Part shown: positions 50,775-60,444 of the stretch, piece after piece
Position numbering within the stretch: position 1 is the first letter of the stretch
Layout: each line of letters starts with the position of its first letter
Virus record (IMG/VR): IMGVR_UViG_3300034158_000023
Location: 1-64,000 of that record
Strand: one strand, 5' to 3'
Length of the DNA stretch: 64,000 bases
Origin: a virus
Made by a program: the position numbers and the translations under genes
Notes under the pieces: model-generated
The model's input: the letters and a program-made list of their open reading frames with translations, nothing else
Databases searched by the model: none
What the model was told of the DNA's origin: nothing

Positions 50775-52406
50775 ATGAACCATCCGCTACCACCATTTAA
50801 CGTTTGGTTGATTACGCCTGAAACTCAAGCATTAAAATCTACAAGGTCTGTAAGGGTATTAGACACCTTTGATAGTAGTGGTAGTCTGTTCCATCCCGAC
50901 GGTTTATTTAGTGTGGAGACCTTTGGTCGTCAAGGTTCCCCAGAGCGTGATAAAACTATTTCATACGTAGCATTAAACACTACGATTTTACATCCAGAAG
51001 TATTCGTAACACTAAAAAGACTTCGTGCCTTATATATAGGCATTATAAGTGGTAAGCGTTACGCTGTCTGGAACGAAGTAGATAAAGACTTTGATCCTAG
51101 TGACAGTGCAGATGCTAAAACTGGATTTAGCTTTTTTATTTCGCATTTTCCAGATATCGTATTTAAGCGTAACAACTCAGACGTACGTAACTTACGTATT
51201 GATCTAGTAGAGAAGTATCAAAACAAAGCGTTACTGACTAACCATTTGATTTTACCAGCTGGTTTACGTGATGCTTATGTAGCCCCTGATGGACAAGTAT
51301 CTGAAGATGAGATCAACGATCTTTATCGTAAACTGATTTCTACTTCGACTACTATATCTAACTTAGAAGAAAACAAAAACTCTCCTAACTTGGATACTTC
51401 AAGATGGTCTTTACAGTTAACTGCTAACTCTATCTTTGAGTATATCGTTAAACTTCAGATCTCTGGTAAGCGTGGATGGTTCCAACAGAAGTTTGGTAGC
51501 CGTAAGACTCGTAACGGCTCTGCAAGTGTTATCACTGCTATGACTACAGCTGTGCCTATGTTGGGTGCTCCTAGTGCTATATCAGTGACTGATACTGAGA
51601 TTGGTTTACTCCAGACTTTACGTAACAACATCCCTGAAGTAATCGGCTTATTAAAGCGTAATTGTTTTTCTAGGATCTTCAGTGAACAAGCTAGTGAAGC
51701 ATGGCTGATTAACCCTAAAACCTTACAACGAGAATTAGTAAACGTTTCCACCTATACGATGGACTTGTTTACCACGAACGAGGGGATAAACAAATTCGTT
51801 AACAGGTTCTTCCTAAGGGATATTCGTAATAACCCGGTCTTAGTAGAAAAACATTACTTAGGCTTAGTATATGTAGACAAACATAATTTTAAGTTGTTTT
51901 ATGACATTAACGAGTTACCTGAGCATTTGGATAAGTCTAATGTTTCTCCTGCTACGTTAGCTGACATATTACATTTAACTACGTATCAAGCTTTGAAATC
52001 AGCTTGTGGGACTATCACTCGTTATCCTATCACGGGTGACGGTTCTATTTACCCCACGTTTTATAAAACCAGAACAACCACTCTGACTAAATCTTTAATC
52101 CCCTTAGGGGATGATTGGCAACCTGTAACTGAGGAAGTGTGTTATAACTTCCACGACCGCAGTTCTAATGCAGAATGGATAGACAGTTTAACTCCTCACA
52201 TCACCAGACTTGTAGGTTTGGGTGCTGACTTTGACGGAGATAAAAACAACTCTCCTTCTGTTAATACCAAAGAAGCAAAAGCTGAAGTGAAGGCATACTT
52301 CTCTAAGAAAACTTCTTTCGTGGGTGCCAACGGTAGACTTTTAGTTTCAACCACAATCGATACTGTGGAACTGGTAGTTCGCAATTTAACAGGTGACGCA
52401 GAATGA
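50775..52406 (+). CDS. Virion RNA polymerase beta'-like subunit, N-terminal half
   Basis: 543 residues; GGGAG before the ATG. Multi-subunit RNA polymerase large-subunit half that carries the active site. P-D-G-L-F-S-V-E-T-F-G at residues 41-51 matches the zinc-region/clamp start of RpoC (D-G-L-F...I-F-G) without the cysteines; G-K-R-G-W-F-Q-Q-K-F...N-G-S-A-S-V (231-250) matches G-K-x-G-x-F-R-x-x-L...S-G-R-S-V; and A-D-F-D-G-D-K-N (484-491) has Asp485, 487 and 489, the three Mg-binding aspartates. It ends ~55 residues later with A-N-G-R-L-L, matching P-A-N-G-E-P. The rest of beta' must be encoded elsewhere, as in phiKZ (gp180 + gp80). Divergent from the giant gene with only 32 bases between. 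Confidence 0.9.
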   Translation: MNHPLPPFNVWLITPETQALKSTRSVRVLDTFDSSGSLFHPDGLFSVETFGRQGSPERDKTISYVALNTTILHPEVFVTLKRLRALYIGIISGKRYAVWNEVDKDFDPSDSADAKTGFSFFISHFPDIVFKRNNSDVRNLRIDLVEKYQNKALLTNHLILPAGLRDAYVAPDGQVSEDEINDLYRKLISTSTTISNLEENKNSPNLDTSRWSLQLTANSIFEYIVKLQISGKRGWFQQKFGSRKTRNGSASVITAMTTAVPMLGAPSAISVTDTEIGLLQTLRNNIPEVIGLLKRNCFSRIFSEQASEAWLINPKTLQRELVNVSTYTMDLFTTNEGINKFVNRFFLRDIRNNPVLVEKHYLGLVYVDKHNFKLFYDINELPEHLDKSNVSPATLADILHLTTYQALKSACGTITRYPITGDGSIYPTFYKTRTTTLTKSLIPLGDDWQPVTEEVCYNFHDRSSNAEWIDSLTPHITRLVGLGADFDGDKNNSPSVNTKEAKAEVKAYFSKKTSFVGANGRLLVSTTIDTVELVVRNLTGDAE

Positions 52407-55400
52407 TAGAGCCAGCTTTTGGTTTAGAAGATTTTTCTGACGGGTTAGAGTCCCTTCGCTATGAACACTACTATAGGAAGCATGGAGTCAAAACATTTAA
52501 GTCTTTGTTAGCTCCACGTTACTCCTCTATGGAAAACCTGGAGTTACCACTTAAATCAGTACTGCACTATTTACCTGAGTTGAGTTCAGAACTAGGTATT
52601 ATGCCAACTAACGTTTTCTTACGTAATCATAGTGGCATGATTCTAGTGCATAACGCCGAAGCGTATGTGGAGCCAGAAGGTACTCCTATGTTGGCTGCTG
52701 CTAAACCCACGCAGTTAACTTTGCAGTATCGTAAGGCAGCAAGATCACTACGTCCTATGCGCAGTTATGAAACTGCTTTCCGTAACGATAAAACCCTAGT
52801 GATAGAAAACTATTGTTTCTTAAATCACTTGTATCGTTATCGCAATACCTTTATGGCACGCATCTATAAGTTCAATAACTTGATGCGAGTATTTGTTGCT
52901 AAAGTAAATGAAATCGCTGAGATCTCTGATCGTAAGCAGTTCTTAGAACTACGTTTACCTAAGCAACAGATTCTATTGCAACGCTTTATAATGGGTAGTA
53001 AGAGAACCTCTCGTCAAACCTTAGGGTTCTTCCCAGATGATCACAGTTTGTTTCTTCTGGAACTGTGGAAGTTCATGGGTGAGAATCGTGAGACTAGTGC
53101 ACTAGCTGGACTTACACCAAAAGCTATAGCTTCTCTCCAGTTTGTGTTAATCGAGACTGGTAAGTACAACGTCCTTAGTTTAGGCTTACTAGAGAACTCT
53201 AGAGATGGCGCTAGTGAACCAGCATCCACTACTTATAAACCACGACAGATACAGTTAACGTTTTACAAGTATCTGAACTCTGGATATGAGTTACGTAACG
53301 TGGCTAACAAACAAGTAATCGAAGTTCGTGAAAACGAAAACGGGGAAGAAACTTTAGTTACTATCGGGGAAGATGGTGAAGAAACAGTTTTAGACGTTGA
53401 TTCAGTAGATGACTTAGATGTGATGACTGAAGCCGAAACTCAAGAAGCTATGGATGAATCTGAGTCTGGTCAAGAGATTGATTTTGATTTAGAGGATGAA
53501 CTCGATCCTGGGGTACAGGAAAGCGAAGTTTACATCCCTGTTGATGACAGTGACTTAGATGACGTACCAGTAGAAGTTACTGAGTTATCTGCTGGTGTAG
53601 TTGCTGAGTCTTTGAAGTTATTAGAGTTAGGGTTAATTTCTGCTGCTGCACATAAGCGCAATGAACAATTAGCCACTGCTTATAAGCGGATACCTAACCC
53701 ATGGGGTCAAGGTACTCTAGCTGATGCCATCGTGGTTGATCCTGCTAAGCTAGCTGTGCGTAATCCTAAATTCGTAGAAGACATATCGTTCGTTATGGAC
53801 AAGTCTATGTTGAAGTCTGGTCTTAAGAACTTCGACCGTGATTACGTAGATAACGTAATGAATTCTGACATTGCTGGTATGGTTGTTAACTTACAGAAAG
53901 CTGGAGTTATCATCCACAATTACCGAGTGGAAGAAAAGGAAGATGCTAACAACCACTTCGACGTACATTACGTACAGATGTCTTTAGTGGAAGGTAAAGT
54001 TTCTACTGTGGCGTTCCGTGTGCCTAGAGTAACCAAAGATGGTACCTTTAGAGCACGTGGTACTAACTATCGTTTACGTAAGCAGCGTGTAGATATCCCT
54101 ATTCGTAAAACTGCTGAGAACGAAGTTGGGTTAACGTCTTATGTGTCTAAGGTATTTGTAACCAGAAGCGTGATGAAAGTTCACGACTATACTTCTTGGT
54201 TACAGTCTCAGATTCTGCGTCAAGTGGAAGCTGGGGTTATCAAGCACGTCGACTATGGTAACGTATTCGACCGTACTGTTAAAACACCTAGAGCACATTC
54301 CACGATTGCTGCCAAATACACTATGTTTGCCGTAGGGGATCTTAATTTCGATTGGAACCTGAAAACGTTTACGGCTATGCCAGATATAGATGTGCCTGCG
54401 TTATTAAAAGAAGGTTTATGTCCTTGTGGTTTTAAAGGAAAGGAACTTTTGGTTATTGATACGTTAGGTGTAGTGTCACTGGGATCTACTTCTGAACCTA
54501 TTGGTAACATAGAAGAAATCCTAGGGATTGAATCGGCTAAAGCTCCAGTCGATACCATCTTTGTTAAGGTGTTAGATAAGCAGATACCCATTAGTGTTAT
54601 AATGGCGTACCACTTAGGTTTAACCAATTATCTTAAGTCGCTAAAGGTACCTTACCGTCTGGTGGCTAAAGGTAGTAAGTTAGATTTAACCCCAGATGAG
54701 TTTACGATCAAGTTCTCTGATACGACACTAATCTTAAACCGGAACCATCAGCGCAGTGCTTTAGCTGTAAGTGGTTTCAACGTGTTCAAGAAATCCATCT
54801 CTAAGTATCCGATGATGGAGTTCGACAGTGAAGACGTGTATGGTGCAGTGTTTGACCAAGAAGGACTGGGTGGTCGTTATTTACGTGAACTGAAGATCAC
54901 TAACGATTTATGGGTAGATCCTATTACGTTAGGTATTCTGGCTAAGCGTAAAGAACCTACTGAGTGGTTAGCTATCTTACGGTACAGTATTGAGTTGTTA
55001 ACTTCAGATACGCATCCTGCTGAAGGTGCTGGTACTATGCGTCGTACTCGTGGGTATGAACGTATCTCCGGTCACGTGTATTCTGAAATGGTTCGTAGTG
55101 TACGTAAAGCTAAATCTCGTCCACTTACTGCTAATGCTGCAATTGAACTGAACCCTAATGCCGTTTGGATGAACATTCAGAAAGACGCCAGCGTAGGTAT
55201 CGTCAACGAACTTAACCCAGTGGAGGAAACTAAAGAAGTCGAGTTAATGACGTTTGCTGGTAGCGGCGGTCGTACTGGCCGTACTATGGTACACTCTACT
55301 CGTGGTTTTGATCATGAAGACCTAGGTACTGTATCAGAAGCTGGTGTGGATAACTCGAACGTAGCAGTTAACACGTACTCAGTGCCTGATCCTAACATCG

Positions 55401-56608
55401 ACGACTTACGTGGTATGCGAGGAGACTGGATCTTCAACGTGGATGAAACTGCTCGCATTTTAAGTACCTCTACCTTATTAGGTGTTGGTGCAACTACCGA
55501 CGATATGAAACGCGCCGTGTTTAGTGGTGTGCAACATTCACACGTAGTTGCTACAGTAGGTTATGGAGTTTGTGCTGTACAGACTGGCTATGAAACTGTT
55601 TTAGCGCATCGGGTATCTGATACGTTTGCGGTTACTGTAGATAGTCCTGCAACTCTAGTCCATGTATCTAATGACCACATCGTTATTGAGTACGATGATC
55701 CTGATCGTCCTAACGATAAAATACCTATTGGTATCAAGTATGGTGTCAGTACAGGCCACGCTATCTTACATGATGTGATCTGTGATTTACCGCAAGGTAC
55801 TAAGTTGAAAGCTGGTCACGTGGTTGCATTCAACCGTGGGTTCTTTGCTCGTAACTATATAGATCCTTCACAGGTAACTTGGAAGACTGGTGCATATGCT
55901 ACCGTCATGTTGGTTGACGATGATGATACTCTAGAAGACTCCTCAGCAATCTCACCTGAGTTAGCTGGCAAACTCTTAAGACCGACTGTCGATTATCGTG
56001 AGGTAACTTTACGGTTTGATCAAGGGATTTTGGATCTAGTGAAGGAAGGGGATAAGGTAGAAGTTGACTCCATTCTATGTAGTATAGAGGATTCTGTCAC
56101 CAGTGGCGGTAACTTGTTTGATGACACCACCAAAGACTCTCTTAAATTACTAGCACGGAATACACCTAAAGCTAAAACTGTAGGGGTTATAGGTAAAGTA
56201 GAGGTTCTGTACTGTGGCGACACAGAAGATCTATCTCCTTCACTAGCCGAGTTAGTATTAGCTGCTGACAAGAAAAGAACCAAATATGCTAAGTCGATAG
56301 GTAGTAAAGTGTTGACTGGACAGGTAAACGATTTAGATCTAGATACTGTGAAAATCGGTATTTATATTAATCGTGAAACCAAGATGGCTGATGGCGATAA
56401 GTTGGTAGTTGGCAACCAGTTAAAATCCGTTGTTAAACGTGTTATGACTGGTAAGAATGAAACGCTGAGCGGCAAACGAATTGATGCTAAATTCGGCAAC
56501 CTAAGTGTTGACGCGCGGATAGTAGGTGGGCCTGCAAAAGCTGGAACTACTATAGTACTAGTAGAAATGGCAAACAAACGCGCCGCGTCTGCATATAGAA
56601 ACAAATGA
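52403..56608 (+). CDS. Virion RNA polymerase beta-like subunit, large part
   Basis: 1401 residues; start overlaps the beta'-N stop by four bases. Conserved beta regions in order: V-A-T-V-G-Y-G-V-C-A...D-S-P-A-T-L-V-H-V-S-N-D-H-I-V-I (about 1050-1095, like the K-R-x-G-x-V-x-x-V-D-x-x-x-I-V-I of RpoB); G-H-V-V-A-F-N-R-G-F and T-L-E-D-S-S-A-I-S with Glu1178/Asp1179 (F-E-D-A-I-L-I-S in RpoB); and G-D-K-L-V-V-G-N-Q-L-K with Lys1333 and Lys1341 in the exact K-x7-K spacing of the catalytic lysines. An ~85-residue Asp/Glu-rich insert lies near 310-400. The protein ends just after the lysines; the C-terminal clamp piece is probably the 222-aa protein at 38030. Confidence 0.9.
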   Translation: MIEPAFGLEDFSDGLESLRYEHYYRKHGVKTFKSLLAPRYSSMENLELPLKSVLHYLPELSSELGIMPTNVFLRNHSGMILVHNAEAYVEPEGTPMLAAAKPTQLTLQYRKAARSLRPMRSYETAFRNDKTLVIENYCFLNHLYRYRNTFMARIYKFNNLMRVFVAKVNEIAEISDRKQFLELRLPKQQILLQRFIMGSKRTSRQTLGFFPDDHSLFLLELWKFMGENRETSALAGLTPKAIASLQFVLIETGKYNVLSLGLLENSRDGASEPASTTYKPRQIQLTFYKYLNSGYELRNVANKQVIEVRENENGEETLVTIGEDGEETVLDVDSVDDLDVMTEAETQEAMDESESGQEIDFDLEDELDPGVQESEVYIPVDDSDLDDVPVEVTELSAGVVAESLKLLELGLISAAAHKRNEQLATAYKRIPNPWGQGTLADAIVVDPAKLAVRNPKFVEDISFVMDKSMLKSGLKNFDRDYVDNVMNSDIAGMVVNLQKAGVIIHNYRVEEKEDANNHFDVHYVQMSLVEGKVSTVAFRVPRVTKDGTFRARGTNYRLRKQRVDIPIRKTAENEVGLTSYVSKVFVTRSVMKVHDYTSWLQSQILRQVEAGVIKHVDYGNVFDRTVKTPRAHSTIAAKYTMFAVGDLNFDWNLKTFTAMPDIDVPALLKEGLCPCGFKGKELLVIDTLGVVSLGSTSEPIGNIEEILGIESAKAPVDTIFVKVLDKQIPISVIMAYHLGLTNYLKSLKVPYRLVAKGSKLDLTPDEFTIKFSDTTLILNRNHQRSALAVSGFNVFKKSISKYPMMEFDSEDVYGAVFDQEGLGGRYLRELKITNDLWVDPITLGILAKRKEPTEWLAILRYSIELLTSDTHPAEGAGTMRRTRGYERISGHVYSEMVRSVRKAKSRPLTANAAIELNPNAVWMNIQKDASVGIVNELNPVEETKEVELMTFAGSGGRTGRTMVHSTRGFDHEDLGTVSEAGVDNSNVAVNTYSVPDPNIDDLRGMRGDWIFNVDETARILSTSTLLGVGATTDDMKRAVFSGVQHSHVVATVGYGVCAVQTGYETVLAHRVSDTFAVTVDSPATLVHVSNDHIVIEYDDPDRPNDKIPIGIKYGVSTGHAILHDVICDLPQGTKLKAGHVVAFNRGFFARNYIDPSQVTWKTGAYATVMLVDDDDTLEDSSAISPELAGKLLRPTVDYREVTLRFDQGILDLVKEGDKVEVDSILCSIEDSVTSGGNLFDDTTKDSLKLLARNTPKAKTVGVIGKVEVLYCGDTEDLSPSLAELVLAADKKRTKYAKSIGSKVLTGQVNDLDLDTVKIGIYINRETKMADGDKLVVGNQLKSVVKRVMTGKNETLSGKRIDAKFGNLSVDARIVGGPAKAGTTIVLVEMANKRAASAYRNK

Positions 56609-56627
56609 CCTATATGGGAATTAGAAA

Positions 56628-56798
56628 ATGAATGAAAACACAGTAACACAGGTAGCAACAGTAGCCAACATCCAAGAAGCTACCTTACGTGTAATGGTCG
56701 CGGTTGTGGGTGAAGACATTGCTGCTAAACCAGAATCCGAAATGGCTGCTGATATCGCTGCTATGTTAAATCAAAAGTTGCAAGGAGTTAGAGCATGA
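56628..56798 (+). CDS. Small hypothetical protein (56 aa)
   Basis: 56 residues, in the gap between beta and the 468-aa gene, with a start overlapping ribosome-like GGGAATTAGAAA and a stop overlapping the next ATG as ATGA. Codon use is like its neighbours. Ala/Glu/Val-rich, one probable helix-turn-helix of two amphipathic helices; no motif. Translational coupling suggests that it works with or helps fold the next product. In phiKZ a small gene also lies between the vRNAP gene and the following head gene (from memory, uncertain). Confidence 0.7.
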   Translation: MNENTVTQVATVANIQEATLRVMVAVVGEDIAAKPESEMAADIAAMLNQKLQGVRA

Positions 56799-58201
56799 TT
56801 TCTGAAAACACTCGTCCTGGCATCGCCGCAGTTGTTTCTAATACACGTGACTCTAAGTTGATCCTAGAAGTCATGCCTAATACGCCATTGTCGCACTTGG
56901 TAGTTGAAACGACTCCTGTCGTAACTCCTACTGTAGGGTTAGAAGCAGAAGCCGTATACCAACAAACTGAACTTACTGATATCACTGGTGTTAACCGCCA
57001 TGAAATGGTCTTAGACGAAGTTGTAGGCACTCTAGGCGAAGCTATCGTCGAACAGATGCGTATGGTTCGCTGTGACGTTATCCCAATGGTTAAACGTGTC
57101 ACTAGCTTAGCTATTGACGCAGCCAATGAAGTTAAGTTGGGTGAATACGTTATTGAAACGTTCTTCTTGTCTGAGATCCATGACAACGAAGCTATTGTAG
57201 AGTTACTGTCACGTTGGGATAGTTTCCCTGCTGGTAAAGTTATTTCGCCTATCGGTTTCCAGAAACTGGAAGAGTCTGAGGTCATCGCGTTAGCTGCTAC
57301 AGGTAGCCCTCGTTTAGATGAACCTATGGCTGAGATGATTGGTAAACATCCTGCTGGTTGGGCAACAGCTGTTTATGAAGAGTACTTTGGTATTACTGAT
57401 GTGAAAACATTCACTCCAGTAGTGCAATTGAATTCCATGGATGAATGGTTGCTAGCGCATTTCATTGCGCGTAACTTAGCTGATAACCCACAAGAAGGTA
57501 GTGGTTTAAGTTTACTTAACCATAACAACTTCTGTGCTACTTTAATGGCACAGTTAGCTGTGGCAATGACTTCTACTCACAAGAACTGGGATTTCCTACG
57601 TACTTCAGGTAGTTTAGTATTAAGTTGGCCTATTGCTACTGATATCCCAATAGATGCAAAATCTGCTGTGATTCAAGTGATTGGTGACAACTACAACAAC
57701 TTCTTAGGTGCAGGTGGTAGTCCTGAGATCTTAATCGGTGCTAGCATGGACGATCGTCCTTACTCTGGTGCTGCGTTCACTACTAACTCTGAGCGTTATC
57801 AGAAGCAGTATGTGGCGTATAAGAACCGTTTAGCTATTTACCGTGAACGTCAGTTAGGCGGAGTATTACGTACTGCGCTAAATATTGAAATCGCTAAAGA
57901 GGTTCTGACTTTACCAGAAGGCCTATTAGAGAACAGCATCTCTATCGAGAAGATGCAAGCGCATGTAACTGGCTTACTGGGTTCTAAGTTAGACCATGAG
58001 TTAGTGGGTGATCTGTACATGGTGGCTCGTGAAGTTATCTGTAAGGTTATCTACGGACATACATCTGCATTAGAGATAGCGGAAAAGATTGACGCCGTTA
58101 TGACTAAGCGCTCATGTGATGGTCGACGTGCTGCTTATTACGTAGCGATTGATTTACTGTTAGAGTACTGGTTAAACCAGACTACGCCTAAATACCAATA
58201 A
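56795..58201 (+). CDS. Probable head structural protein
   Basis: 468 residues; overlaps the small upstream gene by four bases, GGAG ribosome site. Mixed alpha/beta, with a 180-residue beta-rich N-terminus, a basic/aromatic centre (H-K-N-W-D-F-L-R-T-S-G-S), and a helical C-terminus. No membrane segment. It lies between RNA polymerase beta and the prohead protease, where phiKZ has gp177/gp176-type virion genes; no P-loop or protease motif. Could be a minor capsid or inner-head protein. By position only. Confidence 0.7.
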   Translation: MISENTRPGIAAVVSNTRDSKLILEVMPNTPLSHLVVETTPVVTPTVGLEAEAVYQQTELTDITGVNRHEMVLDEVVGTLGEAIVEQMRMVRCDVIPMVKRVTSLAIDAANEVKLGEYVIETFFLSEIHDNEAIVELLSRWDSFPAGKVISPIGFQKLEESEVIALAATGSPRLDEPMAEMIGKHPAGWATAVYEEYFGITDVKTFTPVVQLNSMDEWLLAHFIARNLADNPQEGSGLSLLNHNNFCATLMAQLAVAMTSTHKNWDFLRTSGSLVLSWPIATDIPIDAKSAVIQVIGDNYNNFLGAGGSPEILIGASMDDRPYSGAAFTTNSERYQKQYVAYKNRLAIYRERQLGGVLRTALNIEIAKEVLTLPEGLLENSISIEKMQAHVTGLLGSKLDHELVGDLYMVAREVICKVIYGHTSALEIAEKIDAVMTKRSCDGRRAAYYVAIDLLLEYWLNQTTPKYQ

Positions 58202-58216
58202 CACTAAGGGGTCACT

Positions 58217-58942
58217 ATGGACGTTACAAAACTGAAGCGTGACCCTAAAGTAGTTATAGCTAGTTTAAAAACCCTGCCAGATGGTAGGGTTGTGACTTTA
58301 ACTGGGTGTCACATGCATATTCCTGCGGAGTATGTAGATAAGCAAATTGCTTTCTTAAGTGGTGCTCAGAAGTCCACACTAGGTATTTTCGCTTTAGTGG
58401 TGGGTGACTCATATGGAGTGTGGTCTACGCCTAACATGTACACGATTGAACCACAAGAGTACAGTCGTATTATGATTGGCGAAGAAGAGTATATCGAATG
58501 CTATTTTCCAGAAGGGTCTACCGTATTTACAACGCTTAACGTAATTATGATGGACAGCTTAGCATATGAGATATATGACTTATACGCAGATACTGATATT
58601 AACCCTTGGTTTCTTAGTTACTTTGATAGGGCTGCCATTCTGGATGACACTAGCCACTATCTTGGTGCCTCATTTGGAGCGAAGTGGTCTATTCTAAAGA
58701 TGGTCTGGGCATTCACTGCAAGATCTTCCAAAGACAGAACTAAGTATTGGCGTAACCAAATAAAAACTCAGCAGGATACGATAACTATCAGGCCATCTTA
58801 CATCCCATTCAAAAGTGTTATCTATGGGCCTAAGACTACAACTGCTAAATTAATGGGTGCGTATTTTGACTTAGGTCTTAATGCTGCTTTAGTTAACCCT
58901 TCTGAGAAATCAGACGACATGGAAAAGATGCTGAGGTTATAA
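58217..58942 (+). CDS. Probable virion-associated protein
   Basis: 241 residues, AAGGGG ribosome site. Beta-rich N-terminal half (V-V-I-A-S-L-K-T-L, G-C-H-M-H-I-P, G-I-F-A-L-V-V-G), helical middle, and a tail rich in K/S. A hydrophobic aromatic patch M-V-W-A-F-T-A is short. One-base overlap with the next start (TAATG). Corresponds by order to a gene between phiKZ beta and protease. Function unknown. Confidence 0.7.
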   Translation: MDVTKLKRDPKVVIASLKTLPDGRVVTLTGCHMHIPAEYVDKQIAFLSGAQKSTLGIFALVVGDSYGVWSTPNMYTIEPQEYSRIMIGEEEYIECYFPEGSTVFTTLNVIMMDSLAYEIYDLYADTDINPWFLSYFDRAAILDDTSHYLGASFGAKWSILKMVWAFTARSSKDRTKYWRNQIKTQQDTITIRPSYIPFKSVIYGPKTTTAKLMGAYFDLGLNAALVNPSEKSDDMEKMLRL

Positions 58943-59667
58943 TGGCTACTGAAAAACAATTGGAAGCATTTGCTCAGTACATCAAAACTGTGTTGGGGCC
59001 TAGAGCTAAACTAGTTAAACCTTACACTGGCACTAAACAGAACCCTAGCTTAATACACATATCCACCGATGGGAAAATCAAAGAGTTTATTCCCATGGTG
59101 TCTAAGCGTACTGCTAAAGCAGAAGATAGGACAGTGCCTCGGGTTTCTACCGCTCCGCATCTCTTGGGGTGTATTAATGGGTACGCAGCAACAGTTGAAG
59201 ATTTCTTAGGGAACTGGAAGTGTGACTGGGAAGGGGGTTATTACATTTACGATGTCCCTTATGCGGTAGCTGGGTCCCCTGAAGCGGAACTGTTGTACGA
59301 TGTAGGTTGGACTGATGAAAAGTGGATCGTTCCCTTCGACCCTAAACATCGTTCAATCGAGCCAAAGAAACTAGGTAAGTTGATCTTAGTCTCAGTGCAC
59401 ATAGAAAATGCTAAGGACACCAATAGGATATGGAGCCCCACATTCTTTGTGCAGGTTACTGATAAGACTCCGGTCTTCCTAACTGCAACTGTAGCTTTAA
59501 CACAAGGTTATTGGAGAGTCCAAATAGACTCAGCCACTGACACTGCCGCCTTCTCTGAGAACTCATTGTCCTTTTCTGAAATCTCCAGGACTGAGTTTAT
59601 GGCAGTGAAAAAAGTTACGGCTGGGTTACTTTCATACGAAGCCACTGCTCCTAGTGACAGTTGGTAA
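58942..59667 (+). CDS. Probable virion-associated protein
   Basis: 241 residues, same length as the preceding one but not its paralogue. Start overlaps the previous stop by one base. Predominantly beta after the first 30 residues (W-K-C-D-W-E-G-G-Y-Y-I-Y-D-V-P-Y), with a basic start K-L-V-K-P-Y-T-G-T-K-Q. Directly upstream of the protease gene, so probably a head protein or a cofactor of head assembly. No family recognised. Confidence 0.7.
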   Translation: MATEKQLEAFAQYIKTVLGPRAKLVKPYTGTKQNPSLIHISTDGKIKEFIPMVSKRTAKAEDRTVPRVSTAPHLLGCINGYAATVEDFLGNWKCDWEGGYYIYDVPYAVAGSPEAELLYDVGWTDEKWIVPFDPKHRSIEPKKLGKLILVSVHIENAKDTNRIWSPTFFVQVTDKTPVFLTATVALTQGYWRVQIDSATDTAAFSENSLSFSEISRTEFMAVKKVTAGLLSYEATAPSDSW

Positions 59668-59683
59668 TTAAATGGGGTAGTGT

Positions 59684-60442
59684 ATGTCTAAACAAACTAT
59701 CGCGTTTGGTTGTACTGCTTTAATGGGTACTAACAAAGGCGGGATCTTAAAGCCTGATGCTGATGGTTATTATACCGTTATCTTAGGCGCACTAGATTTT
59801 GAGAACTCTTATGGTGCCGTCTATCCTTTAGTCAGCGCTAAGGAAATCTTTAAAGAGTCTAGTGGCTTTATGCGTCGTTTGCGTAAAGGTTATTGTCGTG
59901 GTGAATACGGGCATCCTAAAAGACTGCCTGGACAAGATCACGATAGTTTCATTCGCCGCATTATGACGATTGAAGAAACTCGTATCTGTATGCATATTGC
60001 TGAGGCGTGGATCGATTATGATTCTGTGCAACATCAAGGCAAGAAGATAGTTACCATTTGGGGTAAGATTCGTCCAGAAGGCCCTTACGGTGCTTACCTG
60101 AAAGAGTCGTTAGATAATCCTAAGTGTAACGTAGCGTTCTCTCTGCGTAGTATCACTTTAGATGAATACATCAATGGTCGTTTACATAAGAACATCGATG
60201 ACATCGCTTGTTGGGATTTCGTGGTAGAACCTGGTCTAGCTGTAGCTAACAAGTACGCCAACCCTGCATTAGAAGAGTTCTCTACTGTTGCGGTACCTAT
60301 CAGCATGGTTAAACATTTAGTGGCGCAGGAAGATGGTCACTTCGGTTTAGAGTCTGCTGACATGTTACGAGAGTTAGTAACAAGGGTAGAAGCACAAAAT
60401 CCTAAGGCAGCTTATAAAGTTGCTCCTAGCGCAAACTGGTAA
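59684..60442 (+). CDS. Prohead protease (S80 family, T4 gp21 / phiKZ gp175 type)
   Basis: 252 residues. Serine protease that trims scaffold, capsid and packaged proteins during head maturation, often at E-rich or S-x-E sites. The family's two motifs are clear: Y-C-R-G-E-Y-G-H-P-K-R with His77 (T4 gp21 G-E-L-N-H-P) and V-A-F-S-L-R-S-I-T with Ser153 (T4 V-S-S-R-G-L-G-S). Asp178 in C-W-D-F-V is a plausible third residue. Size as T4 gp21 (212) and phiKZ. GGGG ribosome site; operon-final, with a GCAA-loop hairpin seven bases after the stop. Beta-sheet core, soluble. Confidence 0.92.
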   Translation: MSKQTIAFGCTALMGTNKGGILKPDADGYYTVILGALDFENSYGAVYPLVSAKEIFKESSGFMRRLRKGYCRGEYGHPKRLPGQDHDSFIRRIMTIEETRICMHIAEAWIDYDSVQHQGKKIVTIWGKIRPEGPYGAYLKESLDNPKCNVAFSLRSITLDEYINGRLHKNIDDIACWDFVVEPGLAVANKYANPALEEFSTVAVPISMVKHLVAQEDGHFGLESADMLRELVTRVEAQNPKAAYKVAPSANW

Positions 60443-60444
60443 TC

